From Aurantibrevibacter litoralis (GTDB lineage: Bacteria > Bacteroidota > Bacteroidia > Flavobacteriales > Flavobacteriaceae): a DNA stretch of 64,000 bases. Below the pieces are notes generated by a model. The model searched no databases. It saw only the letters and a list, made by a program, of their open reading frames with translations, and was not told the origin of the DNA. Within the stretch, counting starts at the first letter, position 1. Each line of letters opens with the position of its first letter. The stretch lies in assembly GCF_034651555.1 (NCBI RefSeq), contig NZ_JAYEEQ010000018.1:8421-72420 (forward strand). Direction: 5' to 3'. The translations under genes and the position numbers were made by a program. Shown here piece after piece: positions 62,382 through 64,000 of the stretch.

Positions 62382-62514
62382 TATATGGCTCTTTTGTAGG
62401 CTAAATTAAATATTTATCATGAATAAACATAGCGAAAGTGTGTTTTATTGCACTATTTTATCTTTTTCTAATGCAATTAACTCTATTTGATAAAAAAGTG
62501 CCTTATAATGCACT
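62375..62514. promoter_or_regulatory. Candidate HipB operators
   Basis: Two 18-bp inverted repeats with identical ends: AGTGTGTTTTATTGCACT at 62437-62454 and AGTGCCTTATAATGCACT at 62497-62514, starting exactly 60 bp apart. A third, one-sided match (AGTGCATTATATGGCTCT, 62375-62392) covers the hipB start codon. The pattern fits a repressor that controls hipBST. Confidence 0.65.
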
Positions 62515-62908
62515 ATTTAATTCAAATTTTATCTCATGTTAACTATATCTATCAGCTTTTCTTAGCGAAGGTTTGTTTTGACATATTACTTAAAATTAGT
62601 CATGTTGGAGATGATATTTATTTTCTAGTTAATGGTTAAAACCCTGCAATTCAATTGCAGCTACTTTAGTTTCTATAAATTTTTACAACATCCCCTCTCA
62701 GTCTCCCCGGAGGAGAGAAGTTTCGCTCCTTCGGAGGGATTAAGGGAGGACTTTATAGCCCATGTGCAACAAAGAATTTCATTCTTTTTTAAAAACTATG
62801 GATTTTTAATCCATAGTGGTTTATTAGGCAAAAGAAAATAATTCAATTTTAGATCGCATTCAGATGGCCTTGCATGATACAAAGGGCCTTGTCTATTTTT
62901 GGAGTATT
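62515..62908. other. Gene-free region rich in inverted repeats between hipB and abiE
   Basis: About 400 bp without a credible gene. It holds a 17-bp palindrome CTGCAATTCAATTGCAG (62644-62660), a purine/pyrimidine-rich block with CTCC...GGAG pairings (62695-62755), and a hairpin ACTATGGATT/AATCCATAGT (62795-62817). Confidence 0.5.
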
Positions 62909-62962
62909 ATGTCAAGTTTTTTGCGCAAAAAACTTGACATTTTATTTTTTTTAATATCTTTG
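62909..62962 (+). promoter_or_regulatory. AbiE promoter with a 32-bp perfect palindrome
   Basis: A perfect 16+16 inverted repeat occupies 62909-62940 (arm ATGTCAAGTTTTTTGC). Its right arm contains TTGACA at 62934-62939, and 18 nt beyond the TTG follows TATCTTTG (62955-62962), a perfect -7 box, 8 nt before the abiEi ATG. The palindrome thus covers the -33 element and is the likely operator of the AbiEi antitoxin, which is known to repress its own operon. Confidence 0.7.
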
Positions 62963-62969
62963 CACTACG

Positions 62970-63695
62970 ATGACTACTGCAAAAAAAATAGCCAATAGAA
63001 TAGAGGAGCTACCAATGGATAGCACTTTTGGGTATGCAGATTTATCTATTCTTCGCGAAGAATATCTAACAGCTGCAAAAGCCTTGGAACGATTGCAAAA
63101 AAAGGGAATTATAAAAAAACTGTCAAAGGGGATTTTTTATAAACCTAAAATTACTGTTTTTGGGGAACTATAGCCAAATGAAGAAGAAATGCTCAAGCCT
63201 TATTTATTTGAGGACGGTAAGAGAATAGCATATATTACAGGAACTTCATTGTACAATCAGTTGAACTTGACTACCCAAGTACCAGCAATGTACAAAATAG
63301 CAAGTGCCGAAAAGCGTATTTACATCAATAGGGGCAGAATCAAAGCGAAGCCAGTAAAAAGCTACGCACCCGTAACAGAGAAAAATTATAGGATGCTAGG
63401 TTTTTTGGATGCTATGAAAGACCTTAATAATATTCCAGATGTCAATAAAAAATCAGCTATTCTTATATTTTTAAGTCGTTTAGGTATAATGACATCCAAA
63501 GAATTGAATGAACTTATTAAATATGCACTTTTGTATCCACCTAGGGTAAGGGCTTTGTTAGGTGCATTATTGGAAAAGCTTGATACGACAATCGATATCA
63601 AAAGATTGAAAAACTCGCTCAATCCACTTAGCACCTACGATTACAATCTCCGAGATACCGCATTGAAAACCCAACAAAACTGGAATATCCTATGA
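62970..63695 (+). pseudogene. abiEi: AbiEi-type (DUF6088) type IV antitoxin with in-frame amber codon
   Basis: A 242-codon frame for an AbiEi-family antitoxin, broken by a single TAG at 63171-63173 in the context FGEL-stop-PNEEEMLKPYLF. Both sides are in the same frame: residues 1-67 carry the winged-helix DNA-binding part (FGYADLSILREEYLTAAKALERLQKKGIIKKLSKGIF) and the rest the C-terminal domain (YITGTSLYNQL onward). A Lys codon AAG to TAG change would explain it. The N-terminal fragment alone could still repress; a restart is possible at the ATG 63189. The stop overlaps the toxin start by ATGA. Confidence 0.8.
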
Positions 63696-63982
63696 ATCTG
63701 CACCAAAACAAAGATTTGTTCGCAGATGCGATAACGGCAACTGCACAGCATATGGACATTCTGGAAGTTTATGTAGAAAAAGACTATTGGATATGTTATG
63801 CTCTAAAGCTAATTTTTGAAAGTACCATAAAAGATGAAGCCATATTTAAAGGAGGAACAGCTTTATCCAAATGTTATAAGTACATCGACCGTTTTTCCGA
63901 AGATATTGATTTAGTGGTTCTGCTGGATGCGCCGGTCAAATTGAGCCATGTGCGCCGGATGAAAGTGAGCCGTTTAAACTAG
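63692..63982 (+). pseudogene. abiEii: AbiEii-type nucleotidyltransferase toxin, truncated by an insertion
   Basis: About 80 authentic residues: VEKDYWICYALKLIFES and the nucleotidyltransferase core FKGGTALSKCYKYI ... RFSEDIDL (GGTALxK and the catalytic DID acids). After DLVVL the sequence changes to residues encoded by a direct-repeat block and ends in a stop at 63982. Full AbiEii toxins are about 250-300 residues, so the gene is broken soon after the catalytic motif. Confidence 0.8.
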
Positions 63983-64000
63983 TTGCTTAAAATCGATTCA
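63924..64000 (+). mobile_element. Probable left end of an IS21-like insertion sequence
   Basis: Two near-identical direct repeats follow the point where abiEii homology stops: TGCGCCGGTCAAATTGAGCCA (63928-63948) and TGCGCCGGATGAAAGTGAGCC (63951-63971). Multiple terminal direct repeats of about 20 bp are typical of IS21-group ends, where the transposase binds. The element would run off the window, so no transposase gene can be seen. Confidence 0.5.

Noticed and set aside
62632..62841. 69-residue frame between hipB and abiE
   Set aside because: It runs through several inverted repeats and hairpins and its residue composition is not protein-like.
62909..62940. The 32-bp palindrome as a transcription terminator
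   Set aside because: The stem is AT-rich, carries the -33 TTGACA of a well-spaced promoter and lies just before a gene, so an operator role is more likely.
1..64000. rRNA, tRNA genes and CRISPR arrays
   Set aside because: No cloverleaf-like or regularly spaced repeat array was noticed in the gene-free stretches; the only repeats are the 216-bp element, the two leaders and the terminal IS-like repeats.

Overview
The window is chromosomal DNA of a Bacteroidota bacterium, most likely a marine or free-living member of the Flavobacteriia. The evidence is a SusC/SusD pair, two proteins with type IX secretion type B sorting domains, DUF4290 and DUF5606 proteins, and recurrent promoters with the Bacteroidota -7 box TAnnTTTG. 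There is almost no Shine-Dalgarno usage, and several starts are GTG or TTG. No rRNA, tRNA or CRISPR array was seen.

Layout. 1-4.7 kb holds housekeeping genes: guaB (cut by the left edge), a secreted thioredoxin-like protein, lysA and sucC. 4.8-24.2 kb is a carbohydrate utilisation locus: a LacI-type regulator, susC/susD, a large FG-GAP/ASPIC lipoprotein, a GH3 glycosidase, a double DUF1080 lipoprotein, two exported Gfo/Idh/MocA oxidoreductases, and the full glucuronate-to-KDG route (uxaC, a uxuB-type SDR, uxuA). Four copies of a GTGTGCGnACAC operator lie on its promoters, so it reads as a glucuronide-degrading regulon with a possible 3-keto-glycoside branch. 24.4-34 kb is mixed core: a DUF1456 protein, Hsp20, UvrB, two tandem T9SS cargo proteins, an ABC exporter and a kinase-like hypothetical protein.

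34-41.2 kb holds an exported amidohydrolase and an operon encoding a Rieske-FMN glutamate-synthase fusion, a DUF5996-like protein, a DUF427 protein, EgtB and EgtD (ergothioneine biosynthesis). The amidohydrolase and the operon are preceded by homologous leaders of about 335 bp. In one leader a 216-bp hairpin-rich repeat has inserted; two more copies lie at 25.8 and 52.3 kb. 41.5-59.6 kb is core again: a nucleoid-associated protein, heme A synthase, CCA transferase, Sua5, surface-glycan transferases, DapD, RuvX, Def, YqgE, HU, Fmt, RecQ and MurA.

60.1-64 kb is an accessory toxin-antitoxin island: HigA with a remnant of HigB, a tripartite HipBST-type system with operators, and an AbiE pair. The AbiE antitoxin carries an in-frame amber codon and the toxin is cut by what looks like the end of an IS21-like element running off the right edge.
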